From Cyclina sinensis (lineage: Eukaryota; Mollusca; Bivalvia; Venerida; Veneridae), in NCBI GenBank assembly GCA_012932295.1, contig JAAONU010000013.1, positions 6,990,603-7,054,602 of the forward strand: a stretch of DNA of 64,000 nucleotides. The letters run 5' to 3'. A program made the translations under genes and the position numbers. Shown one piece after another: positions 1 to 10,640 of this stretch (position 1 is the first letter of the stretch; the number at the start of each line of letters is the position of its first letter). The notes beneath the pieces are model-generated. The model was not told the origin of the DNA, did not search any database, and saw nothing but the letters and a program-made list of their open reading frames with translations.

Positions 1-145
1 ACATTTGTAATATGATGTTTCAGTATACATGTACATGTATGTTTCCATTGCATGATAGAGTGCTTGTGTAAAATCAAGGTTTTAAAATCAGTTGATAAAG
101 AAATTCCATATTTTAACATTTATTTATTTCTATTTATTCTTACAG

Positions 146-3140
146 AGTCAGAAGACGTGTTTTGGTATCTTGAAAAAACTTGTAGGTGCCTGGGGTAAGT
201 ATTTTATGATTTTGATTGTAAATTATTTTTTATGACAGGTCACCAGTTTAATACAGAAAGTCAGAACTTTTTCTGGGCAGAGCCATTTTCAGTGTAGGTT
301 ACGTGTATCTGGGCTTGTACATATAATACAAGTTGCTTAGCTGATTTAACCCTAACCTTCCTAAGTTTCTATAATGGCCTTTTCCATCTTTTGATTTGAA
401 CAGACCCATTTGTCATCTGTAGGGAGGGTTATTACTCGAAAGCTTGCAGATTGAGTTACAAACATTGCAGACCATGATCAGATTGCACAAATGTATAGAC
501 TGATCATTGTAGTGGTCAAAATAGCAGAGGACAATTGGCTACAACAAGATAAAGATAAAACAACTGTTTCTGACATGTTGTAGTTGTTGCCATGCAAGAT
601 ATACATCTCTTCCTGTGTTGTGCATTGAGTTTAGTGCTGAGAACCAATCGTGTGTCTATAAAATGATGTTCACGTTTTACAGGAGGCAAGGATGGATTAC
701 AAGGTTTTCCTGACTTTATCTACAAGAGTATCATTCCAGCATGTTTCATGGCCCCAATGAAACCAGACTTTGATTTAAAAGATGCACAAACGACCTTAGT
801 AAGTTCCAGTTAAGTTTGCTTGGGTTATCTCAAAGAGGGTTGATGAAGCAAAGAATAATATACTTAATTAATTTATGTACATAATTGATATACTTAATTA
901 ATTTATGTAAATAATTGATTTATGTAAATAATTGTTAAAAAAAACCTTGTAAATTATGACAGTAGTACAGTTCAGGGCAGGTATAGATGTATTTGTCTAC
1001 TTGAGTTAATATATTCTTGGAAATGGATGCCTATGTAATTCCCCCCTGAAGGGTGAATTTATTTCAGTTTGTTGGGGATAGGTCAATATACTTAAGAATT
1101 CCAGAGATACGCATGATTCTTTGACATGCTCAGTGTATAGCAGCAGTACATAGGATCTTTTGTTAAACCACTCATTAAAAAAAAAAATCAGAAATGTAAG
1201 GGGAGGAGCTTTGCAGCAAACTCATGACCCCAGGATAAATAGCCTGTGCATTACCCCTGAACCACTGATATGGCCCCACAAAAATAAATATGTTTACAGC
1301 TTGCCTGTGAAATCTGAAAACAGTAGTTCCATTGAGTTTATTTTGAGATTCTTTATTTTCCAGGCTCTTGGAGAGGTAGCATTGTGTCTGAAGTGTATTC
1401 TGGAGCAAAGGGTAATTTCTGTCACTTCTTAATGACAAATCAGCTATAGGAAATTAGTTGTTTGAAACACGTAACTTTAGTTTCATATTACTGGTAGATA
1501 TTTCACTATGTAATGTTGCACCTGTTAACACCAGATAAACTGCTAATAGTATAGTACCACAGTTGAACTTGTTAAACACCAGATAATTGACAGTAATAAG
1601 GTGGAATATTCAACACCAGAGCTCAGCAAACAGTTCACAGCTGAAACAAATATTTTCTGTCCTAAATTACTTTATAGATAACCTTCATATGATGGCCATT
1701 TTTCAGCTGCAAACATGTTTGTCTGTTTAATAGTGTTGTCTTTGGAAAAGTTTTACTTCCAAGGTGGAGGAAAAACTTAATGAAAACAAAATTAGTTTAT
1801 TATATTAATTCAGACTAAATTCAGTTATTGTAACCAGAAGATTGTTTGATATCACCGATTGTGTTGTGTTACAGGGAGATGAACTAATAAATTACTTACA
1901 AGGAGATTATCTGCCCACACACAGGCTGTCACCTGATCAGGCAAGAGAATTCTGTGATGCCCTCAAATCTGACCCAAAAATGTTTAGGAACTATTTTAAG
2001 GTATGGATATAATGTACATTTATAGTTTTAGTTACTGAAACTTTACCCGTTTGTTTGGTTGATGTGTGGTTGATGTGTTTCATGTTTTTGAATAAGTTCT
2101 GCTGAAGGAGTCATGTTGTACTTCGAAATATAAAGGAAAATCTTAAAATTCTCTTTCAATGATACCACAAGTCCTAGAAAATTTTGCGGAAAGCTTGTCT
2201 GGTGGACCAACATTGTTCAATTTTTGCCCGAGATTGATTTTTGGCTCCACACTGGGTTTCAGATGTTTTACATAGACTTATTAAGACATGCTCTTCATAA
2301 GGCTGTTTACACTTTAGCAGTTACACTCAGGTGGGCAAATTAAGGCTATTCTGGCCCTCTTGTTCCTTTGTATACTGGAGTCACCTTGTTGTGTCTGTAG
2401 ACCAAGTGATTTCAAATCAGTATCTTGAGAACAGGGTCAAACGTTAAGCTCACTGGGACCTGTTCATAGAAAACAGTTTTGTATCAGTAATACGAAAACA
2501 TAAAACTAGCACCCACAGACTTTACAGGATGTTTCTGCCTGATGAGATTTTTAGCCATTGGGTCAAAGGTCAAGCTCACAGGTGCATGCATTTTGAAAAC
2601 ATTTTCTGATCAGTAACTGAAAACCTGTAAACTTTACAAGATGGTTAGTTATGTGTAGATAAATTTTAGTTTGGGTGCTTAGTGCATCAGATGTCAAGGT
2701 CACAGGGGCCTGTTTCAGTACAACTGGCTTAGAACAATAACTCAGGAACAAGTGAACACAGAAATTTATTTCAGCTTATCAGTATATGACCCCAATCAGT
2801 GTCATTCTCACAGATCTTTTTGAAAAATAAGTACATTCTTTGATCTTTTGTAATTTAAGGAGTAAATGTCTTCTGCCAATGCAGGACTTGTATGTATTAT
2901 TCATTTGAGGAAATAAAGAATTTTTGTACTGTGATACTAAATCTTTGTTGCATGTTTTAATACAGTTGAAATAATTGAACTAGAAGATGTTACATTAAAG
3001 TTACTGCTTAAAATGTTGAAAAGAAACACTGTTATGGTAATACATTTAGTAACATTTAAAATAGTTAGAATTCGTTTAAACTTTTAAAGTAAATTGTTTG
3101 TTTTATATTTCAGTCTTTTTTTACCAAGGCAAAGTCATGA
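146..3140 (+). CDS. xpot: Exportin-T (tRNA exportin), C-terminal five exons; 5' part lies outside the window
   Basis: Joined exons 146-194, 683-798, 1364-1411, 1875-2000 and 3114-3140 give 121 residues ending in TGA; every junction is AG|exon|GT and the phases agree (1, 0, 0, 0). The protein begins SQKTCFGILKKLVGAWGGKD and ends MFRNYFKSFFTKAKS. It resembles the end of vertebrate exportin-T as I recall it (QKTCF..LSKLVELWGGKDG, then VPACFLAPLK, then VFKNYLKVFFQRAKP). Exportin-T is a RanGTP-dependent karyopherin of the importin-beta family that carries mature tRNAs out of the nucleus; this piece is the last HEAT-type helices. Residues matching FDLKDAQT and LPTHRLSP fall at the expected spacing. 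The upstream exons, and so the Ran-binding N terminus, are missing because the window starts inside an intron. The last exon codes only eight residues. Family identity is quite sure from the alignment; symbol by homology. Confidence 0.92.
344..560. repeat. Degenerate short interspersed element (TTAACCCT..GACCATGATCAG family) in an xpot intron
   Basis: The stretch begins TTAACCCTAACCTTCC and later carries GCAGACCATGATCAGATTGCA. The same order of blocks occurs near 22590-22790, 32930-33077 and 58498-58705. It looks like an old copy of a ~200-bp MITE-like family. Ends are blurred. Confidence 0.5.
2001..3113. other. Last xpot intron with decayed GGTCAAGGTCA-type tandem element
   Basis: Between about 2380 and 2770 there are repeats of the kind CAGTA.TT.GAGAACAGGGTCAAACGTTAAGCTCACTGGGACC, spaced by roughly 140 bases. 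They resemble strongly decayed copies of the 145-bp array at 28838-30480. No coding exon is seen between 2001 and 3113. Confidence 0.4.
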
Positions 3141-3569
3141 CCCCGGTGACACACCTGCACTGTTGTAGGTGGCCAATGGAAAAATACACGTTGTACAGTA
3201 ATAGACCATATAACAGTGATTCCTAGTATTTTCTTTATATAACAGCTTTGTGCTTTGACAGCGATATTGACATGTGTGACTGAGCTGTTGCGACTGAACT
3301 TGAAGTGGGAAGTAAAAATGATTTATTTGTGTAATGGATAATTGAAAATTGTATACAAGAAGTAGAAAGCTTTAACACGGGTATTTGGGAAAGGTGCTGC
3401 CAAACACATTAAAGGTTATGGTATGGATTTTTAAGGAAGTGTTAAGTCTGTATAGGCATTATGTACCTAGCATCAGGTGATGATATTGTGTGTTTCAATA
3501 GCGGAAGGAGTACAAGTTGTTTGCCTTTTTTTGAATATCAGATAAATGTTTGGCAAGGAGCCAAATACA

Positions 3570-4280
3570 TTTCATGTGCCTCCACTACATAGTGTTAGGG
3601 AATATAGATTTGCACATGTCCGTCCGTTCGTACGCACCGTTTCTTGTGTGCTCAACTCATCCTACACTCATGGATGGATTGGAACCAAACTCACACACAT
3701 GATAGATTATGATGTGTTGTTGTGCAAGAAATAAAGATTTTTTTGTCGGATCAGTTTTCACTGGATTATTAACCTCTGTTGGTTTTTCGTACATGCCATA
3801 TTTAGTAAATCTTATGTGCGTAACTCCTCCTACACCCATGAGTGGATTGAAACAAAACTCACACACATAATAGACCACAATGCGTAGTTGTGCAAGAAGT
3901 GAAGATTTTTTTTTCTCGAATCAGTTTTCACTGGATTATTGGCCATTGTTGGTTTTTCATACATGCCATATGTAGTGATTTTTTTTCTTAAATATGTAGG
4001 TACTTGACTTTTCTCCCTTTCACCCCCCCACCCCCACAAACTAAAAAAAAAAGTAGTTGATTCACCCCTCCCCACCCCTACAAAAAAAACAAAAGATCTT
4101 GAATGAGTAACTTGCTTCCCCCCACCAAAGAAAATGTTTTTTTTCATCTTACATGACTAGGTACTTGCCCTCCCCAACTCAAATTTTTTTCACTTGGGCC
4201 TCTTCTTGTCTTGTTTGACTTAGTTATATTATCCAGCACTGAAAACAGTGGAGCGTGCTGTCCCCAGACAGGTCTTGTTG
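3570..4280. repeat. Dispersed element with a 167-bp tandem duplication
   Basis: ACTCACACACATRATAGA recurs with a period of 167 bases (CTCACACACA at 3691 and 3858), followed in both copies by TTGTGCAAGAAR and by TCAGTTTTCACTGGATTATT. A shorter third part follows, then C-rich low-complexity DNA and an end-like block with CCCCAGACAGGTCTTGTTG near 4260-4280. The AATAAA at 3730 is inside the first copy. No protein meaning. Confidence 0.6.
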
Positions 4281-4869
4281 CATACATGTAATAACCTAAG
4301 TAATACTGAAATCCAGTGTTTTCTTAGCTATTTAAAATAATTACCATATTGTTAAATAGATGAATGAGTTATGGAAGAAAGGCATTGTTAATGAGTTATG
4401 GATGTAAGACATTGTGAAAGAGGTACAGCAGCCGACACATTCTGTAAGAGGTTTATTTGTAAAGCAAAGTACTCTTAGCCTTTCAAGCAATTTACTTTAT
4501 ATCCATAACCCTGGTAATGAATTCCCTTTCTGTGACAAATTCCTAGTTGTGGGGGCATCTGTGTCCAACAGACATGTCTAGTTTCACTGACAAATTTGGA
4601 TAGTTAGCCAAGTTTTGTTTCTGTTTTATCAAAGTTAGAACAGAGGAAAAAGTGTTCATTATATTATGGTAAAGAAAGACTCTTTTCCATCAGTGTTATA
4701 ACAGAAAGTTTTAAAAATGGATTTCATTTGATGTTGTTTTGTTAGCTTTTTTAAACATTTTAGTTACTTTTTTTTTACATTGTTTTACCCTGCAAACAGA
4801 TGTAATGAATTGTGCCAATTGATTCTAAAGTGCTATGGTATTTCAATACCATGTAAATTTCATCAGTGC

Positions 4870-5084
4870 TTAACCCTGAACCTCCTGAATTTTTGTAATG
4901 GATTTGCCCAGCTTAAAATTTGGAACAGTCTATTCCAAGTTTAAGGGATTTCAATATCAAAATACCAAAACTGAGCTACCAACAGTATAGAGCCTGGTCA
5001 GACTGCACAGATGTGCAGGCTGGCCTGGCTCTATACTGGTGGCAAAGGCTAATAACTTTCGGGGTCCAGCAGGTAAATGGTTAA
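4870..5084. repeat. MITE-like element, copy 1 (second copy at 32592-32800)
   Basis: The ~210-bp block starts TTAACCCTGAACC and ends near CCAGCAGGTAAATGGTTAAA, so its ends are weak inverted repeats (TTAACC../..GGTTAA). The interior has AGAGCCTGGTCAGACTGCAC and GGCCTGGCTCTATACTGGTG. It aligns along its whole length with 32592-32800, which shows that it is a dispersed family. No coding capacity. Confidence 0.75.
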
Positions 5085-5554
5085 ATGGATAGATTGGATG
5101 TGATGCCAATGATTTTCTATACATGGATAGGTCTGTTTGTCAGTTTTTAGCTAAAAAAATATCCATCATTGATATGTGGACCAACATGAACACAACATTA
5201 AGTTTCTTGTTTTTCAACTGGAACCAAAATTAATTAAGGAGTATGATTTCATGAAAAGTGTTCAACTTTACTTCTTTATACATGTGATTAAATACTGTTA
5301 TATATTAATGGTTTCATATATTGATGTCTTGTCAAAGAAAATTCTGAAGAGTATTCAGTGTGTCATTTTCTCAAGATTTCTAGAGATCATTTGATGGTGA
5401 TTTATTTTAATTGTTATTATGTGCTTTCTGAAATCTTTCCTAGTAATTTTATCTCAGGATAAACAATTTGTCTTTGTAAATATAAAACTGACACTTTAAA
5501 ACAGTGGTAATCCATTTATCATAGTCTCTTAGTTTTATTCTCTAAGATGATGCA

Positions 5555-5618
5555 CAAGGAATGTGACATCTTTGATCAAGTCCAAGGAATGTGACATCTT
5601 TGATCAAGTCCAAGGAAT
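5555..5618. repeat. 28-bp tandem duplication
   Basis: CAAGGAATGTGACATCTTTG followed by ATCAAGTC occurs at 5555 and 5583, with the start of a third copy at 5611. Copies are identical, which suggests recent duplication. Confidence 0.85.
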
Positions 5619-5824
5619 GGCATTTTAATACTGGTGTAAGGGAACATTCTATATTCCATGAGAGCTGTCAATGAACAGAATTGTTATAATGCAAATAAAT
5701 AATACTTGTCTTTTAATGACTGCAACAGGTTAGAATTGCGATAGTTCAGAATAGCCTATTTTACAGTTAATATGATAGATAAAATCTTTAGATAATTTCT
5801 TTCAGTTATCTTTTCATAACTAAT

Positions 5825-5827
<3 letters not shown>

Positions 5828-5869
<42 letters not shown>
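5828..5869. repeat. (CA)n microsatellite
   Basis: About 21 uninterrupted CA units; likely length-polymorphic. Confidence 0.95.
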
Positions 5870-5871
<2 letters not shown>

Positions 5872-6032
5872 GAAACAGTGCTGTTGTCAGATTGTATTTT
5901 TTCAGTTTATTTTCTATTTTGTCTTTTCAAGATTATTTTCATGGATAGACTCAAATACTTGTAAGGTACTTGCTTCTGTAATTTTAAAGAAATTTTAGAT
6001 AGATGTTTTAAACAAGGTTTTATTTTAGATTA

Positions 6033-6086
6033 TGTAGGCATTAATTTTGATGTAGGCATTAATTTTGATGTAGGCATTAATTTTGA
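6033..6086. repeat. 18-bp tandem triplication
   Basis: TGTAGGCATTAATTTTGA is present three times in perfect tandem. Confidence 0.9.
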
Positions 6087-7924
6087 TGCTATCTGCGTAA
6101 CATTGATCATTTTGACCTGTAGAACTGTAAGCTGTAAAGTAAATATAAATGGCAGTTATAGAAGTATAAAAAATTCAAATTTGTACTATATTGTAAATAG
6201 TGTCAAAGAAATTGTATCATATCTGTAAATATGTAATTTAACAAACATTTTAGTTTACAGACAAAGGCCTAGTTCCATTTACACAGATAAAATACATGTA
6301 TATTAAAGTAACAGGAGTTACTAGACATTTGTGTTACAACTATACTTCTTTCAAACATAGTGATTGACAACTAGCATTATTTCAACAGCTTACTACAACC
6401 CCATGTATACAAATCTACACAAAATACTAAGGGTTTCACTAACTTAATGATACATCAACTAGATGCAAATCAGCTCGGTCATTCAAATATTTCAGATATA
6501 AATTTATTACAAACAATGAATGTACGATGTTTGTTCTAAATTTAGAAGCTCACTATAAGAACAGCTGTAGCATGTACATGTATATGTTCATTATATGTAA
6601 ATTGTATGTAAAACCTGTTATTTTAGTATAGTTTATAATCTTTGCAAGTGAAACTTGATCTTAAAATATATCTTGTTTTTGCTCAGAGTATGCCCTCTGG
6701 ATTTGTTCACTCTAAGGGCTTCCTTCACTTTGTTACAAGATTGTAGCACTTATTGTTCTCAGTTTCTGAATTAAGTTACTTTACAGATTTTATCATTTAC
6801 AAAATCAGAGGTACTGTTCTATTATTTGTCAATTTAAAAATTTATATGTACTGCCAGAGTGCATTCGGGTGAACCAAGTTAATTTATAACCACCACATAT
6901 ATAAAAAAAGAATGAAAAAAAAAATGACAGTTGAAATTCTGTTACATGTATATGAGTGTTGGAAAATGTTGATCAAAGTAAAATGAATTTTTGAGTCATG
7001 AGTGATTTAATCATTCCTTAGTGAGAGGAAACTTGCTAAGTTCTCCAAAATAGTTTTTGTTTATAAATTTGAGCCTCTAGTTAATGTTTAAAGCCTTAAG
7101 GCACAAATACCTTTTTTTCAACCAGTTGTACCTACATTAAATGCTTCTCCTTTGAATACAACTTTCTTTCGTTAAGTATTAAGTTTTGGTACCCAAGGAT
7201 GAATGTACAGTTATTTCCCTTTATTGTAACTTATTGCTGGCTAACGGCAAACGTGGAAACAGCCAGAAAACAGGGGATGAAAATACTGATATAAAAAAAT
7301 GCACTTATAATAAAATGATCTGTGTTTGAGTGAAAGAGAGAGTTTCTGCATGTGTATTTTCTATAAAGGGTTGAATTATTCTGTTAATTGACTTACTCAG
7401 ACCAAGTGCAATTTCCTTTGAAGGGACATACCCTTAAAATTCACTGATAATATACTGAGCATATATGTATTTTATTCTGTTTAAAATGAAAAATTAGTGA
7501 TGATGTAAAAAAGAACATTCCTTTAAAAAATTTCCTGTAAGAATATAGACACTAAAAATGTTCATAGAGAAATTAATTTAAAATGGTGTCTGTCTAATGT
7601 TAATTTTTCAAGATTGCCATTATGGTAAAAGTCACAACTTTCCCCCCAACATTTAAACAGTATTTATATCAAACTAAGGTATATACATGTACAAAATAAG
7701 TCGTAGCAAGAACTATTTATTTTGGTACTAAATAAATTTGAAATTTGAAATTTGATTTCAGCCTTTTGATTGGGAAAATATTTAAATGTCACCATATTAT
7801 TTCATAAATATTACCGGTAAATAAAGCAAGTGCATTTAACTAAGTTGAATTTCAAGATTTTAGAATCTTTTGTTGCATTTGAAACAAAAAAGCAGATTTT
7901 TGTTGTTGTTGAATTTATAATTAC

Positions 7925-8522
7925 CTTGGACACTTCCTTCTGTTTGGCATTATTACTGACTTTGTCCAGATCTCCATCTGGTGTTTCATATACTGTATAC
8001 CTGTATTGCTTAGCTTTGTGTTTTGCATAACAGTTATCTTTATGATGAAAAAATTGTTTCAGGCTAAAAAAAAAAGAATTAAAAAGATTCAACCCCATGT
8101 GTTTGTTATCTCGTACATTAATATGCTGTAGTTGTTGTTGAAATTCCCTGTTAGATAAGGAAGAACCATTGTAAGAATAAATATACTTATAAAAACAAAT
8201 ACCTTTCAATTTTGGTGAGATTAGAGTTTATGTTCAGCAATCATGGCATTTAAAATGGTCTTACCACCAGGCAAAAACCCACAGTCTTAATGTCTGTTTT
8301 CAATAAACCTCATTAAGCAGAAACTGTGCTCCAGTTATCAATTATCACTCAAGTTTACAAGCTAAGTTTTTAGACATGTTTTGATTATGGCCTGGCTCCT
8401 GAACCCATTGAATAGATCTTGAACTAGAGTTAAATCTTATCTTGAGATACTTACCACAGGTAAAAAAAACTCCAGGTTACTCCATTATTCATCACTCTAC
8501 ACAGAAATGAAGACTTCCGCAT
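7925..8522 (-). CDS. Possible two-exon start of an unrecognised minus-strand gene
   Basis: On the minus strand an ATG at 8522-8520 opens an exon ending at 8455 before a consensus donor (GTAAGT). A second exon runs 8063-7925, preceded by TTCTTTTTTTTTTAG and followed by GTAATT. The phases join (2+1) and give 68 residues, from MRKSSFLCRVMNNGVTWS to NAKQKEVSK, with an in-frame stop upstream of the ATG. The middle has a K/H/Y-rich part and then YTVYETPDGDLDKVSNN. I do not recognise the family. No clear continuing exon was found: a basic open frame near 6720-6633 (minus) has a poor acceptor. It could instead be part of a noncoding transcript. Two good splice sites with compatible phase are the main support. 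Confidence 0.35.
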
Positions 8523-10479
8523 TGTGATGGGGCATCAGGCCCTTAGGTCGCTTGGTCGAATTTTATCAGCAGACAGTCATCCGTTTTCCGCAAGAAGTCG
8601 GAATACTTAGTATTGATTGCAAGAGTCTTTCCTCCAACTTACGTTAAATGTGTATAAAATAATGAATATGTTAATAATTATATCAATGTATGTATGAACC
8701 AATAAATACATTTTCGAAAGAGTTACTTGTTTGGTACCAGACTTACTTAGTACAAAAACCTACTAGTTACAAAACTTGTTTGCTCTTAAAATGCTTTTGC
8801 TGAGTGACACATTGCATACTGTGGCTATATTGTGAAGATTTTCAAGTAGAGAAACAGAGTAGGGAAATCCAAATTTCTAAGAGTAATCAGACTGAGTCAT
8901 GCTTTCCTCCCTGACAGCGTATTTCAATAATATCTTAGTTACACCTGTCCACCATGTCGTATTAAACACCTGGTAATATAATTGAATGTTTCACTTTTTC
9001 TCCAAGCACTTCAAACTGACAACTATTTGCTGACTCACTTTGTGACTGAATGTTGAAATATTTTATTATTGTGGACAAACACCTGCACGTTCCTATTAAT
9101 TTTTTTTCCAGGACATTCTTTGACATGGTTATTGTATTTCAAGTGCAATGCGATCGTCTTGTGACTGACTCTCTAGTAGACATCTACTCACGGAATTACA
9201 TTTTGGTTAGATATAAATTCTGATTTGTTGTTGTGAAATCAACTTAGAAAAATATATTTTAATGTCTCTGTGACCATTTGCATCACTGATTTTATCAACC
9301 AACATGTTTCATTATGTTTTAATGTTGATGTTGTGTGGAAGGTCCAGGAATGATGCATTATTATTTGACTCAGGTATTTTCTGATTCAGTAATAATACAG
9401 GATAAACCCTGTCATTTGACCAGAAGACCTAAGGTCTAGAGAGGCAGTAGGTATAGAGTCGATAGTCCTAAATGCAAACCAAGAGTCTCTGCACATGAGA
9501 CGCTAACCAAGAGTCTCTGCACATGACTTATAAACATCCACATCCCTTGACTTAAGGTGCTATTCAAACTTCTTTGATTAGTGACTTCATTTAGCCTTTT
9601 GCATCATGATATTTGGGGAAATTCTATTACCTCAGTTTCCGCAAGCATGTTCTAAGACCTAAATGTGACTGATTCAATCACTAATCATTGGAAAGACCTA
9701 AAATACCATTAGTGTTGGTAGATTATCATCGTAAGCTTTCCTCTGCTTGGAAACTAAGTAGTCTGCCTACTGGAACAAACAATTGATAGTGCTATGTAGT
9801 ATCAAGTCATGCGTAGAGCTAATCAAAGTTTAGATAGAATTCATTAAAGGAAATTCCTTCTGAGAAATTGACAATACAAAACCTCGACATAAGTTCTGCT
9901 GAAAGAGCATATAAGAGTATTTTCCATGTATTCCTCTTTCCTACTACTGAGACCCTGCGGGAGGGCCTGTTCCAAAAAACATATAAATATATTTCAAATA
10001 TATCATATAATGAATAAATATACATGTAGTGCATTCTCTCAACAACAGTGCAAAGAAAGCGGACAATCTTTTTTTTTCTATCATGAGGTTCATATACGCC
10101 AACGAATTATACATTAGTCTACCACATAGATCTACAATGTAACATTATCATTTTGCATAGTGTTGTTTAGTAAAATTTTATTCTCCATACGGCCAACATT
10201 TTTTTTAATCACTGCACTTTTCCCTTTCATTGGGGGCCTTTCTTGCTATAGTAATTCTGTATTGAATTTAATTACAATTTAAAGATCTATATCTAGATCT
10301 AGACTATCCTACTTTAATTGCACCAACTTTTTATTGTTTCGTTTAAACATGGACATGTCTATTTAAACAGCTATTCAAGTGTATCGATTTACAGATTAAA
10401 TTTCAACAAACCGTGTAATATTTTAGCACTAAGCAGACTATACATTATTGAATCCGTAATTAATCTTTTGTCGCAACAT
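8523..10479. other. Intergenic DNA, no gene seen
   Basis: No supported exon. A 29-bp direct duplication (ACCAAGAGTCTCTGCACATG core) lies at about 9478-9530. A 71-codon minus-strand open frame at 9819-10034 has no splice or family support. Confidence 0.5.
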
Positions 10480-10640
10480 TTAACGAACCACGAGTCAGAG
10501 GTCCGTCTCCGTAGCGACGTTGATATCACGTGACCTCAGCGCGAGACATTTACCGAAGACTGTCAATGATTAAGGAAATATTTGATATTTAGAAAGTGGT
10601 TTGGAAGTCCAATACTTCAGCGGATTTTATTCGAAAAGGT
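10480..10640. promoter_or_regulatory. CpG-rich promoter-like island
   Basis: In otherwise CpG-poor DNA this short stretch has a cluster of CpG dinucleotides (TCGCAAC, ACGAACCACGAG, GTCCGTCTCCGTAGCGACG, TCAGCGCGAGAC) and a palindromic E-box TCACGTGA at 10526-10533. GTCTCCGTAGCGAC (10504-10517) partly resembles an RFX X-box. It could start an untranslated first exon of the gene whose coding part begins at 16503, or serve the minus-strand gene piece to its left. No transcript evidence is available. Confidence 0.4.

Larger units (their letters stand above)
3141..7924. other. xpot 3' UTR and intergenic DNA
   Basis: No convincing protein exon is visible here apart from a weak minus-strand possibility near 6633-6720. 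The xpot 3' UTR starts here, but its end is not clear: an AATAAA lies at 3730-3735, inside a repeat, and others follow. The stretch holds the repeats listed separately (3570-4280, 4870-5084, 5555-5618, 5828-5869, 6033-6086). Runs of C and A around 4020-4150 make spurious open frames. Confidence 0.5.

Noticed and set aside
6633..6720. Basic terminal exon (NKVKEALRVNKSRGHTLS) continuing the minus-strand gene piece
   Set aside because: The acceptor needed for the right phase lacks a pyrimidine tract and a stop lies just upstream; kept only as a remote possibility.
9819..10034. 71-codon minus-strand frame as a coding exon
   Set aside because: No consensus splice borders, no recognised family and no neighbour to join to.
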